From positions 186,001 to 250,000 of the forward strand of contig NZ_WEGK01000006.1 of NCBI RefSeq assembly GCF_009604405.1: 64,000 nt of DNA, given 5' to 3'. The translations under genes were made by a program, and so were the position numbers. A model generated the notes under the pieces. That model searched no databases and had not been told where the DNA came from. It saw only the letters and a list, made by a program, of their open reading frames with translations. Source of the DNA: Nocardia macrotermitis. GTDB taxonomy: Bacteria; Actinomycetota; Actinomycetes; Mycobacteriales; Mycobacteriaceae. Positions 27,701 to 37,800 of the stretch are shown here, one piece after another. The first letter of the stretch is position 1; every line of letters begins with the position of its first letter.

Positions 27701-30700
27701 TCCACTGTTACTGGAAATGTCTATGACACAGCGGGTTTGGATGCCGAGTACTGGTATCGCAATATTCGTGGGACGGTGGAGTTCGAGGCTGCGGTTCGTG
27801 CGGCCGACGAGCAGGGATATCAGGTGTTCGTCGAATCCAGCCCGCATCCGGTGTTGATCGCGGGCATCGAGGATCTGGCTGGGGAGAACGGTGAAGATGC
27901 TGGGGCGGTGGTCATTCCGACGCTCGGGCGTGGTGACGGTGGACTCGATCGGTTCCTGATGTCCGTCGCGCAGGCTCATGTGCGCGGTGTGCGAGTGGAT
28001 TGGAGTGGGACATTCGCCGAGCTGTGTGCTCGGCGTATCCCCTTGCCGACGTACGCGTTTCAACGACAGCGGTTCTGGCTGTCCGGGTCGGCATCCGCAG
28101 GTGACGTGAGCAAGTTCGGCGTGGGGCAGACCGGGCATGCCTTGCTCGGCGCGGTGATCGAGCAGCCCGATACCGGTGGAGTTGTGCTGACCGGGCAGTT
28201 GTCGTCGGCGGCGCAACCGTGGCTGGCCGATCACGCGGTATCCGGTGTGGTCGTCTTCCCGGGTGCGGGGTTCGTGGAACTGGCCGTCCGTGCCGGTGAC
28301 CAGGTCGACTGCGGTGTGGCCGAGGAACTGATCATGCGAGCACCGCTGGTACTGCCCGTCGAGGGTGCGGTTCAGGTGCAGGCAGTCGTCGGCGGAGAGA
28401 GTGATGCCGGACAGCGGACGATCTCGGTGTACTCGCGCCGAGGCGCGAACTCCGGTTGGACACTGCACGCCGAAGGAGTCCTGAGTTCCCTTGTCGAAGA
28501 AGCGAATACCTCGGAGCCATCGACGTGGCCGCCACTCGACGCCGTCGCGGTCGACATCTCCGATGCTTATGCCCGGTTGGTCGCCCGGGGATACGAGTAC
28601 GGTCCGACATTCCAGGGCCTCCGCGCGATGTGGCGACACGGCTCGGACATACTCGCCGAGATCGCCGTTCCCCCGGACACCGACGTCAAGGACCTCGGGA
28701 TACATCCGATCCTCCTGGACGCAGCGCTGCACGCAGCGGTAATCGCCGCCGAAACACCCGAAATCACACTGCCTTTCGCCTGGGAGGGAGTATCGCTGCA
28801 CGCATCGGGAGCCACCGCGATACGTGCCCATCTCACCCCAGCCGGAGCCGACACTGTATCGCTGCAACTGACCGATCACGCTGGCCTTCCGGTACTTTCG
28901 GCCCGATCGATAGCAATGCGCCCGGTCACACCCCAACAACTCCGTGCGGCGGCAACAGCACACTTCGATCTCGGGACGAACAACCTCTACGAGCTGGTGT
29001 GGTCCCCGGCACCTGAGCCCATCGCCTCAACTGCCCCCGTGTCTGTGCTGTCCTGGGAGATATTCGAAAGGACCAGGCGCGCAACAGGTATAGGTGGATC
29101 TGGTGAATCTGTTGGTGTCGACGGGGATGGGGCTGCATCGGATGTGCTCGGTCGGAATCCGGCCTCGTCGGCTGCGGTGTCTGGTCGTAGCGAGGGGGGC
29201 GTCAGCGGTCCGGATGCCGTGCTGTTAGAGGTGGAGACGCCTGCCGTTGATGTGGTGGCTGGTGTTCATCGGGCGGTGCATCGAGTGTTGGGGGTGGTGA
29301 AAGACTTTTTGGCGCAGAGTGTTTCGGGGACATTGGTCGTGGTGACGCGCGGCGCGGCGACCCTGCCGGGTGAAGACGTGGGAGATCTGGCGGGGGCGGC
29401 CGTGTGGGGGTTGGTGCGATCGGCGCAGACGGAGAATTCTGGACGAATCATCTTGGTGGACAGCGATTCCGAGATTGATGCGGCTCGCGTCTTGGCGATA
29501 GGGGAGCCTCAGGTGCTCGTGCGCAATGGGATTGCGCATATTGCTCGTCTTGCGGGAGCACGCATTGATGAGGCTCTGATACCCCCGGAGGGGCGGGCCT
29601 GGCGGCTGGGGATCGCGGAGAAGGGCACGCTGGAGGACCTCGCGCTGGAGGAGTATCCGGCAGGGAATGCGCCGCTCGAGCCGGGGCAGGTGCGGGTGGC
29701 GGTGCAGGTGGCCGGGGTGAACTTCCGTGACGTGCTGATCGCCCTGGGCATGTATCCCGCGCAGGATGCGGTGCTCGGCAGTGAAGGTGCGGGGGTGATC
29801 ACCGAAATCGGTTCTGCCGTCGAAGGTTTCGAGGTCGGCGATCGGGTGATGGGTGTGCTCATCGGTGCCGGCCCGTGTGTGGTCGCCGACCATCGGATGG
29901 TGGTGAAGATTCCGGCGGGGTGGTCGTTTGCTGAGGCGGCGGGCGTCCCGGTGGCGTTCCTGACGGCCTACCACGCGTTGGCGGATCTGGGTGAGGTGCG
30001 GGCCGGGGAATCGCTGCTGGTGCATGCCGCGACCGGTGGTGTGGGGATGGCTGCGGTGCAGCTGGCGAGGCTGTGGGGGATGGAAGTGTTCGCCACGGCG
30101 AGCCCTGGCAAGTGGAATACCCTGCGGCAGATGGGATTCGATGAGGATCACATCGCGAATTCGCGCTCACTCGAATTCGAGGGCAAATTCCTGACCGGCA
30201 CCGGTGGACGTGGTGTCGACGTGGTGTTGGATTCGCTCGCCGGTGAATTCGTCGACGCGTCGTTGCGGCTGCTGCCGCGCGGCGGACGATTCCTCGAGAT
30301 GGGCAAGACCGACATCCGGGATGCGGCGGCGATCGCCGAACAGCATCCGGGCGTGCGGTATCGGGCTTTCGACCTGCTGGAGGTGAATCCCGAACGGATA
30401 CAACAGATGCTGGCCGATCTGGTGGGCCGGTTCGAGGCCGGGGAGCTGCGACCACTGCCGGTGACCACCTGGGACATTCGGCGTGCCCCGGACGCCTTCC
30501 GATTCCTCGGTCAGGCCCGGCACGTCGGCAAGCTGGTGCTGACGATGCCCGGTTCGTTCGCGGCTGGCACCGTGTTGATCACCGGTGGCACAGGTATGGC
30601 CGGAGCGGTGGTGGCCAGACATCTGGTGGCCGAGCACGGCGCGCGGAACCTGTTGCTGGTCAGCCGACGCGGTGCGCAGGCCGACGGCGCGAATGATCTG

Positions 30701-31861
30701 GTGGCGGAACTGACCGGCGCTGGTGCCCAGGTGCGGGTCGCGGCCTGCGACGTGGCGGATCGGAATGCATTGGCGCAGTTGCTGACCGAGATATCCGGGC
30801 AAGCACCGTTATCCGCGGTGGTCCACGCAGCCGGGGTCCTCGATGACGCCGTTGTCGAATCGCTGACCGTCGAGCAGGTCGATCGAGTGCTACGCGCCAA
30901 GGTCGACGGTGCCTGGCATCTACACGAGCTGACCCGCGACATGAATCTTCCCGCGTTCGTGTTGTTTTCGTCGGTGGCCGGAACCATCGGAACGCCCGGC
31001 CAGGCCAATTACGCTGCGGCGAACGCTTTCCTGGATGGCCTGGCCGCACAACGCCGGGCGCAGGGCTCGTCGGCAGTCTCGCTGGCATGGGGGTTGTGGG
31101 CGCAGACCAGCGGCATGACCGGACATCTACAGGATCGGGACGTAGCGCGGATGGGGCGCGGTGGGCTCGTGGCGATGTCGTCGCGGGAGGCGGTTGCATT
31201 GTTCGACAACGCATTACGCGCCAATCACCCCTGCCTGATACCAGCACGTTTCGATCCGACGGCGATGCGTTCTCGGACACCGCTGTTCGCGGGCCTGGCT
31301 CGCGGCCCGGCGCGACGATCGGTCGATCACATTGCCGAGCAGCCGGTTTCGACGCTGTCCCGCAAACTCCACGGAGCGGACGAACAAGAACAGCACGCAA
31401 TTCTGTTGCACGTGGTCCGCTCCCAAGCCTCCGTCGTGCTCGGATACACCGGCCCCGATGACATCACTCCCGATGCGGCCTTCCGTGATCTGGGTTTCGA
31501 CTCGTTGTCCGCGGTCGAACTGCGCAATCGACTGAAGGCCGCGACCGGGCTGGCCCTGTCGTCCACCCTCGTCTTCGACTATCCGACACCGACCGCCCTG
31601 GCCCGGCACATCCGCGACAAATTCGATCTCGGACCATCTCGGACGAAGGCCGCGAATACGGTCCAGGACAAGGAAATTCAGCAGCTCATCGCGTCCATAC
31701 CGATCGATGAGCTACGCCGAGCAGGAGTCCTGGACACGCTGCTCCGGCTGGCGGGCACGCCGGACGACGAGAACGTGCCGACCCCCACGGAAGAAGATCT
31801 CGTCGATATGAGTTTGGACGACCTGCTCACTGTCGCTCTCGGTGATCAAGACGACCGATGA
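21743..31861 (+). CDS. Type I PKS 2: loading KSQ-AT-ACP, then KS-AT-DH-ER-KR-ACP
   Basis: A 3372-residue bimodular synthase that starts the chain. In the first KS the active-site Cys is Gln164 (DCGQSSS), the mark of a decarboxylating KSQ loading domain. Its AT (Ser612, GHSQGE, YASH at 712) predicts methylmalonyl, giving a propionyl starter on ACP Ser944. Module 1: KS Cys1172; a long KS-AT linker (about 1432-1677) with internal repeats; AT Ser1855 with YASH; DH His2164 and Asp2326; ER NADPH loop near 2761; KR at 2947 with LDD (B-type) and Tyr3090; ACP Ser3254. All reductive sites look active, giving a saturated methyl-branched unit. The last 70 residues resemble a C-terminal docking domain. 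The start is GTG 21743, 28 bases after the thioesterase. Confidence 0.93.
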   Translation: MTDVAIVGAACRFPGAENLEEFWDLLNNAVEVATTTGVRRTSGEPGESARGLSGRFLPDVAEFDADFFGIPPREAASMDPRQRVVLELAWNLLENSGIDADVLAGAQVGVFVGAMGDDFAGLVRGGSSGFDRYTHTGISRGMIANRVSYFLRLRGPSLTVDCGQSSSLMAVHLACRSVASGESVSAIAGGVQLNLDTVAEEIEAQFGGLSAQGRCFTFDSRADGYVRGEGAGLVLLKRLADAVADGDEILAVVRGSAAGHGGEGQGGIAVPTVAGEVDVLRRAYRDAGIDPRDVHYVELHGTGTKVGDPVEAAAVGEVFGPRSSNDPLVVGSVKTNIGHLLGAAGIAGLLKVVLAIGNRRVPASLNYRETRADVDLDSLGVRVGGFSNDWPEGAARIAGVSSFGMGGANCHVVISSADECEGGGSSGGGVSVGMVPWVLSGKSAEALVGQAGRLLGFVRERPGLDVGDAGFSLAGRSVFGHRAVVVGGDRDELMRGLAEVVAGEAGRNVVVGRGGILGGTVFVFPGQGSQWVGMGVELLDSSPVFAEQMRACAATLSEFVEWSLFDVLRGVDGAPGLDRVDVVQPVLFSVMVSLAELWGSVGVRPDAVIGHSQGEIAAAYVAGALSLRDAVRVVALRSRLLVGLSGGGGMVSLACGVEQARELVDGWGDALSVAAVNGRSAVVVSGTPDTLGELLVHCEHREIRARRIDVDYASHSRQVEVIRDELIEVLAGLEPRSSEIAFFSTVTGRLCDTAGLDAEYWYRNIRGTVEFEAAVRAAGESGFRVFVESSPHPVLIAGIEDSVDGAVVVPSLGRGDGGIDRFLLSAAQAHVRGLAVDWRAMFAGARRIPLPNYAFQRRRFELPRSAESGGTTSSSVFEDDSIEPFEDTPKPVSALVLRLRGLPEDEQHAALSQVVRSQVAVVLGHDGPGDIAPETVFRDMGFDSLSAVELRHRLEAATGVALTSTLIFDYPTPTLLARHVREEIVGAQDRERHSPVRAVVDEPIAIVGLGCRFPGGVESPDDLWQLVFHGGDVISEFPVDRGWDVAGLFDPDPDAAGRSYTRSGGFLDDAAGFDAAFFGIGPREATAMDPQQRLLLEVSWEALEHSGIDPLTLRGTSTGVFTGLIEQGYGTQAAAAETEDYSGTGQTSSVASGRVAYVLGLEGPAVSVDTACSSSLVALHLAVQSLRLGECDLALAGGVTVMATPRIYTEFSRQRGLSVDGRCKAFAGAADGTGFAEGAGVLVVERLSDAHRLGHEILAVVRGSAINQDGASNGLTAPNGPSQQRVIRAALANAGLSAADVDAVEAHGTGTRLGDPIEAQALLATYGRARTADHPLWLGSVKSNIGHTQAAAGMAGVIKMVQALRHGRLPQTLHVDTPSPHVDWSAGTVTLLTEPRPWPDTGSTHRAGISSFGISGTNAHVILEQAPPQQNSRPTDTTGTATPDRDAPETDAPDAAPHARASRGTGGASSGVPPRGPVVGGANLERMVSNDGVPEHDSAVGAADFDPVMVDNAVVVEDTFSDDTVDGRVSASGEAVDAGVSARDSVVGRRVVGGGSVVDAAVGGGDVADYVAAVGDHALGGVVDDGGSAVGEAVDDGVSARDSVAGRRVVGAGSVVDAAVGGRDVADYVAAVGDHARGGVVDDGGSVGRVAVDRGVFERDAVARSVVGGGGLRGRLVVPWVLSGKSVEALAGQAGRLLEYVRERPGVGVADIGVSLAGRSGFEHRAVVVGGDRADLMRGLAELAEGEPGGNVAQGRAETAGKTVFVFPGQGSQWLGMGVELLDSSPVFAECMGACAATLSEFVEWSLFDVLRGVDGVPGLDRVDVVQPVLFSVMVSLAELWQAMGIYPDAVIGHSQGEIAAAYVAGALSLRDAICVVVLRSRLLVGLSGGGGMVSLACGVEQARELVGAWGEALSVAAVNGRSAVVVSGEPDALDELITHRDSDGIRARRIDVDYASHSGQVEAIRDGLSEALSDLEPRGSDIAFFSTVTGNVYDTAGLDAEYWYRNIRGTVEFEAAVRAADEQGYQVFVESSPHPVLIAGIEDLAGENGEDAGAVVIPTLGRGDGGLDRFLMSVAQAHVRGVRVDWSGTFAELCARRIPLPTYAFQRQRFWLSGSASAGDVSKFGVGQTGHALLGAVIEQPDTGGVVLTGQLSSAAQPWLADHAVSGVVVFPGAGFVELAVRAGDQVDCGVAEELIMRAPLVLPVEGAVQVQAVVGGESDAGQRTISVYSRRGANSGWTLHAEGVLSSLVEEANTSEPSTWPPLDAVAVDISDAYARLVARGYEYGPTFQGLRAMWRHGSDILAEIAVPPDTDVKDLGIHPILLDAALHAAVIAAETPEITLPFAWEGVSLHASGATAIRAHLTPAGADTVSLQLTDHAGLPVLSARSIAMRPVTPQQLRAAATAHFDLGTNNLYELVWSPAPEPIASTAPVSVLSWEIFERTRRATGIGGSGESVGVDGDGAASDVLGRNPASSAAVSGRSEGGVSGPDAVLLEVETPAVDVVAGVHRAVHRVLGVVKDFLAQSVSGTLVVVTRGAATLPGEDVGDLAGAAVWGLVRSAQTENSGRIILVDSDSEIDAARVLAIGEPQVLVRNGIAHIARLAGARIDEALIPPEGRAWRLGIAEKGTLEDLALEEYPAGNAPLEPGQVRVAVQVAGVNFRDVLIALGMYPAQDAVLGSEGAGVITEIGSAVEGFEVGDRVMGVLIGAGPCVVADHRMVVKIPAGWSFAEAAGVPVAFLTAYHALADLGEVRAGESLLVHAATGGVGMAAVQLARLWGMEVFATASPGKWNTLRQMGFDEDHIANSRSLEFEGKFLTGTGGRGVDVVLDSLAGEFVDASLRLLPRGGRFLEMGKTDIRDAAAIAEQHPGVRYRAFDLLEVNPERIQQMLADLVGRFEAGELRPLPVTTWDIRRAPDAFRFLGQARHVGKLVLTMPGSFAAGTVLITGGTGMAGAVVARHLVAEHGARNLLLVSRRGAQADGANDLVAELTGAGAQVRVAACDVADRNALAQLLTEISGQAPLSAVVHAAGVLDDAVVESLTVEQVDRVLRAKVDGAWHLHELTRDMNLPAFVLFSSVAGTIGTPGQANYAAANAFLDGLAAQRRAQGSSAVSLAWGLWAQTSGMTGHLQDRDVARMGRGGLVAMSSREAVALFDNALRANHPCLIPARFDPTAMRSRTPLFAGLARGPARRSVDHIAEQPVSTLSRKLHGADEQEQHAILLHVVRSQASVVLGYTGPDDITPDAAFRDLGFDSLSAVELRNRLKAATGLALSSTLVFDYPTPTALARHIRDKFDLGPSRTKAANTVQDKEIQQLIASIPIDELRRAGVLDTLLRLAGTPDDENVPTPTEEDLVDMSLDDLLTVALGDQDDR
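23436..23607 (+). repeat. 172-bp stretch identical to 33706-33877 (AT domains)
   Basis: The AT of the PKS 2 loading module and the AT of PKS 3 module 2 share an uninterrupted identical 172-base run covering the region up to and including GHSQGE. Third codon positions are identical as well, which implies recent duplication or gene conversion. Confidence 0.85.
26339..26760 (+). repeat. In-frame tandem repeat inside the KS-AT linker of PKS 2 module 1
   Basis: Two near-identical units of 174 bp (26339-26512) and 171 bp (26513-26683) plus a diverged partial third copy from 26684. Each encodes a Gly/Val/Asp-rich unit beginning GEAVD-GVSARDSV and ending GGVVDDGGS. Unit length is a multiple of three, so the frame is kept. 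The DNA is G/T-rich and differs in codon use from the flanking KS. Confidence 0.85.
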
Positions 31862-31874
31862 ATTGGGAGACCGC

Positions 31875-34800
31875 ATGACCACGAAGCTCGAGCAGGCGAC
31901 CGAGGCACTGCGCAAGGCACTCATTCAGATCGAGCGGTTGAAACAACAGAACAAGGCGATGGCCGAACGTTCGACCGAGCCGATTGCGATCGTGGGCGCT
32001 GGATGCCGGTTGCCGGGCGGTGTGGCATCGGCGGATGACCTGTGGGAGTTGGTGATTCGCGGCGGTGATGCGGTATCGGACTTTCCTGCCGATCGAGGCT
32101 GGGATGTCGACGGGTTGTTCGATCCGAACCCGGACGCGCCGGGTAAGTCGTATACCCGCGCGGGCGGATTCCTCGATGACGTGACCGGCTTCGACGCGGG
32201 ATTCTTCGGCATCTCACCCGACGAGGCGACGGCGATGGATCCGCAGCAGCGGCTGCTGCTGGAGGTGTCGTGGGAAGCGTTGGAGCATACGGGAATTGAT
32301 CCGCTGACACTGCGCGGCACTCCGACGGGCGTATTCACTGGTGTTATCGCGCAGGGCTACGGGGTGGCCTCGGAGGGATTCACCGCGACCGGTCAGGTAT
32401 CGAGTGTGGTATCCGGTCGGGTGGCGTATGTGTTGGGCTTGGAAGGTCCTGCGGTGTCGGTGGATACGGCGTGTTCGTCGTCTCTGGTGGCGTTGCATCT
32501 GGCGGTGCAGTCGTTGCGTTCGGGGGAATGCGAGCTGGCATTGGCCGGCGGTGTGACCGTAATGGCAACGCCGAGTCTGTTTTCGGAGTTCAGTCGGCAG
32601 CGCGGGTTGTCGGTGGATGGGCGGTGCAAGGCATTCGCGGGGGCGGCGGACGGTACCGGTTTCGCTGAGGGTGCTGGTGTGCTGGTGGTCGAGCGGTTGT
32701 CGGATGCGCGTCGGCTCGGGCATGAAATCCTTGCGGTGGTGCGGGGTTCGGCGCTGAATCAGGATGGTGCGTCGAATGGTTTGACCGCGCCGAACGGGCC
32801 TTCTCAGCAGCGAGTTATCCAGGCGGCCTTGGCGAATGCGGGTCTCTCGGCAGCCGAGGTCGATGCGGTGGAGGCGCACGGCACGGGGACGAAGTTGGGG
32901 GATCCCATTGAGGCACAGGCATTGTTGGAGACCTACGGGCAAGGGCGGGCGCGGCCGCTGCTGCTCGGGTCGCTGAAGTCGAATATCGGCCATACACAGG
33001 CCGCCGCGGGCGTGGCGGGTGTGATCAAGATGGTGCAGGCTCTGCGGCACGGGGTGCTGCCGCGAACCTTGCACGTGGATGTGCCGAGCCCGCATGTGGA
33101 TTGGGCATCGGGTGCGGTGGAGCTGTTGACCGATTCCCGGAAGTGGCCGGTGACGAATGCACCACGCCGCGTGGGGGTTTCGTCGTTCGGAATCAGCGGG
33201 ACCAATGCCCATGTGATCCTCGAGCAGGCACCCGACGATGTTGTATTCGACACGGCTTCCGGCGGTCCTGAATCTCCACGCGTGGTCCGGGCCGAATCCG
33301 GTGATCCGGCTGCGGTGCCGTGGGTGTTGTCGGGGAAATCAGCCGAGGCGTTGGCTGGGCAGGCGGCCCGGTTGTTGGAACACGTGCAACGGCATCCCGA
33401 GCTGGGTGTGGCGGATATCGGGTTCTCTTCGGTCGGTCGTTCGGTATTCGGGCATCGGGCGGTGGTCGTCGGTGGCGATCGTGCCGAATTGATGCGTGGA
33501 TTGGCTGGTCTGGCCACAGGGGAGCCGGGCCGTAATGTGGCGCAAGGCAGGGCCGAGGCGGCCGGCAAGACGGTGTTCGTTTTTCCAGGGCAGGGTTCGC
33601 AGTGGCTGGGGATGGGCGTTGAGTTGTTGGACAGCTCACCTGTATTCGCCGAGCACATGAAGTCCTGTGCCGCAGCACTTTCGGAATTCGTCGACTGGTC
33701 TCTGATCGATGTGTTGCGTGGTGTCGATGGTGCGCCGGGGCTCGATCGTGTGGATGTTGTTCAGCCGGTGTTGTTTTCGGTGATGGTGTCGTTGGCTGAG
33801 CTGTGGGGGTCGGTGGGGGTTCGGCCGGATGCGGTGATCGGGCATTCGCAGGGTGAGATTGCTGCTGCGTATGTGGCTGGTGCGTTGTCGTTGCGGGATG
33901 CGGTTCATGTGGTGGCCTTGCGAAGTCGGCTGTTGGTGGCATTGTCGGGTTCAGGCGGGATGGTGTCGCTGGCCTGTGATGCCGGGCAAGCCGGTGAGCT
34001 GGTGCGACGCTGGGGTGACGCGGTGAGTATCGCCGCGGTGAACGGCCGTTCGGCTGTCGTGGTGTCCGGTACCCCGGCCGCACTCGGAGAGTTGTTGGCG
34101 GAGTGCGAGAGTCGAGATATTCGTGCCCGGCGCATCGACGTGGATTACGCGTCCCACTCGAGCCAGGTCGAGATGATCCGGGACGAGCTGCTCCAGGTGC
34201 TGTCAGGCATCGAGCCGCGCACTTCCGAGATCGAGTTCTTCTCGACGGTCACCGGAAATACCTGCGACACTGCGGATCTCGATGGTGAGTACTGGTACCG
34301 CAATATCCGTGGGACCGTCGAGTTCGACGCGGCGGTCCGCGCGGCATGCGCCCAGGGCTACCGGGTGTTCGTGGAGTCCAGCCCCCACCCCGTGCTGGTC
34401 GGTGGTATAGAGGACGCGGTCGATGAATGCGCCGATGGTGCAGGGGCCGTGGTGGTTCCATCCCTCGGGCGTGACGAGGGTGGTCTGGACCGCTTCCTGC
34501 TCTCCGCCGCACAGGCGTATGTGCGCGGTGTGGCGGTGAACTGGGGTGCGGTGTTTGCTGGAACCAGTGCCCGACGTGTTCCGTTGCCGTCGTATGCGTT
34601 TCAGCGACGGCGTTATTGGCTGCCCGGAGGTGGTGCCGGTCTGCCGGTCGCTGACACCGGGGCCACGGCATCGAATGTGGCGACCGCCCAGCCTGATTCC
34701 GCACTTCCCGGGACAGAGCTCACCGAGACGGATGCGAACACCTTGTTCGAGCTGACGTGGACGCAGGCCCCCACGGCAAGCAGGCCGGTGTCAGCATTGA

Positions 34801-37800
34801 CCACGCTGACCTGGGAAGTATTCGCTGCGCGGGGAGCTGCTGTGCCGCGTTGGGCTGGGTCCGGCGGTGTGAGTGCCGATGCGACTCCGAGTGCTGCCGT
34901 TCCGGATGCGCCTGGGTTGCACGGAATGGGCGCCGAAGTCGTCGCGAACGAAGTCGCGGATGTTGCTGTCGCGGATGCGGTGGTATTCGACGTGGGAGGG
35001 TCGCGGCATGGGATGTTGACTGATGTCCGCGAGCTTACTCATCGGACCTTGGCGGTATTGCAATCCTTTTTGGCGCAACAGGTTTCGGGCACATTGGCCG
35101 TAGTCACGCGTGGCGCGGTGGCCTTGCCCGGTGAGGATGTGCAAGACCTGGCCGGCGCTGCGGTGCGGGGTCTGGTGCGATCGGCTCAATCGGAGCACCC
35201 CGGCCGAATTGCGCTGGTGGACACGGATTCCGAGTTCGATATCGCCGAGACCTTGGCGCTCGGAGAACCACAGGTAGTCGTCCGCTCGGGGATTCCGTAC
35301 ATTGCACGGTTGGCTCGGGTGCCGGAGGAACCGAACACAGCGACAGTACGATTCGATCCCGCTGGCACTGTGCTGATCACGGGTGGCACAGGCATGGCCG
35401 GTGCGACGATAGCCCGGCACCTGGTCGCCGAACACGGTGCACGGAACCTCTTGCTGATCAGCCGACGCGGCTCACAAGCGCCCGGTGCATCCGACCTCGT
35501 CTCGGAATTGACCGCCTCGGGCGCGCGGGTCCGACTGGCCGCATGTGATGTCGCCGACCGAGATGCCTTGGCGCAGTTGCTGACCGAGACACCCTCGGAC
35601 TCTCCGCTGACGGCGGTGATCCACACCGCCGGATTTCTCGACGACGCGGTGATCGGTTCATTGACCGAAGACCGCATCGATGGAGTTCTGCGAGCGAAGG
35701 TCGACGGTGCCTGGCATCTGCACGAGCTGACCCGCGACATGAATCTCCCTGTCTTCGTGCTGTTTTCATCGATGGCAGGGATCCTCGGCTCCCCGGGCCA
35801 GGCCAATTACGCGGCAGCGAATACTTTCCTCGACGCCTTGGCCGCCCACCGCCGAGCCCAGGGTTCACCAGCGACCTCCCTCGCCTGGGGCCTGTGGTCC
35901 GAATCCAGTGGCATGACAGCCCACTTGCAACCCGAAGACCTGGCCAGAATGACTCGACTGGGCCTGGCGCCGATGAGTTCCCGCGAAGCCCTCACCCTCT
36001 TCGACACCGCATTGCGGAGCGACCGCCCCTGCCTGGCGACCGCCCGCATCGATCCGGCCGGACTTCGCTCCCAAGCGACCGCGGGAATCGCCGCACCGCT
36101 GTTCGCGAACTTGATCGGGCCACCTTCGCCCATAACGGCCGATAGTGACACCCCGACGCTGATACGGCAGCTGCGCGAATCGACCGAGGCAGAACAGCAC
36201 GCCCTACTACTGCGGACGGTCCGCTCCCACACCGCCATCGTGCTCGGATACCCCGGCCCTGACGACATAGACCCGGAAATCTCCTTCCAGGACTTGGGAT
36301 TCCGCTCACTGACGGCCGTCGAATTCGGCAACCGGCTCAAAGCCGCCACCGGACTGACGTTGTCCTCCACGCTCATCTTCGACTACCCGACACCCGTGAA
36401 GCTCGCCCGCCACATACGCGCGGAGACCATGGGACACCAGGCCGGGCCGGACCTGCCGGTGCGTGCGGCAACCGACGAGCCGATCGCGATCGTCGGTCTG
36501 GGTTGCCGGTTCGCGGGTGGCGTGGATTCGGCAAATGAGTTGTGGGACTTGGTTTTCGACGGCGTGGACGTGGTACAGGATTTCCCGGTCGATCGCGGTT
36601 GGGATATCGAGGCCCTGTTCGACCCGGACCCGGATGCGGTGGGCAGGTCCTACACGCGAACGGGCGGATTCCTCGATGACATAGCCGGATTCGACGCGGG
36701 ATTCTTCGGAATCTCACCGGCCGAGGCGACGGCGATGGATCCGCAGCAGCGTCTGCTGCTCGAGGTCTCCTGGGAAGCGTTGGAGCACAGCGGGATCGAT
36801 CCACATCAGTTGCACGGCACCGCGACGGGAGTATTCACCGGGATCATCAACCAGCCGTACGGATCCGCGTCGACAGATGGTGAGGGCTATCGGCTGATCG
36901 GCTCGGCGTCGAGTGTGGCGTCGGGGCGCGTGGCGTATGTGCTGGGCTTGGAAGGTCCTGCGGTGTCGGTGGATACGGCGTGTTCGTCGTCTCTGGTGGC
37001 GTTGCATCTGGCGGTGCAGTCGTTGCGTTCGGGGGAGTGTGATCTCGCGCTGGCAGGTGGTGTGACCGTATTGTCCACGCCCGCAGTATTTCCGGAGTTC
37101 AGTAGGCAACGCGTACTGTCCGCCGACGGGCGATGCAAGGCGTTCGCCGCGTCCGCCGACGGTATGGGCTTCGCCGAGGGTGCCGGTGTGCTGGTCGTCG
37201 AGCGGTTGTCGGATGCGCGTCGGCTCGGGCATGAAATCCTTGCGGTGGTGCGGGGTTCGGCGCTGAATCAGGATGGTGCGTCGAATGGTTTGACCGCGCC
37301 GAACGGGCCTTCTCAACAGCGGGTCATCCAGGCCGCCTTGGCGAATGCGGGTCTCTCGGCAGCCGAGGTGGACGCGGTCGAAGCACACGGCACCGGGACC
37401 GCACTGGGCGATCCCATTGAGGCACAGGCATTGCTGGCCACCTATGGACGTGACCGCGTCGACGCTCGCCCGCTGCTGCTGGGTTCGGTGAAGTCGAATA
37501 TCGGCCACACCCAGGCGGCCGCCGGTGTGGCGGGTGTGATCAAGATGGTGCAGGCGTTGCGATTCGGTGTGCTGCCGCGGACGTTGCACGTGGATGTGCC
37601 GACCCCGCATGTGGATTGGGCCTCGGGCGCGGTGGAACTGCTGACCGAGCACCGGGAGTGGCCCGATACCGGCACGTTGCGTCGCGCTGGCGTCTCGTCC
37701 TTCGGAATCAGCGGCACCAACGCCCACGTGATCTTGGAGCAGGCTCCGGTATTCCACACGCCCGCTGAGGTTTCCGGCATCGGCGGAACCGAACCAGGTG

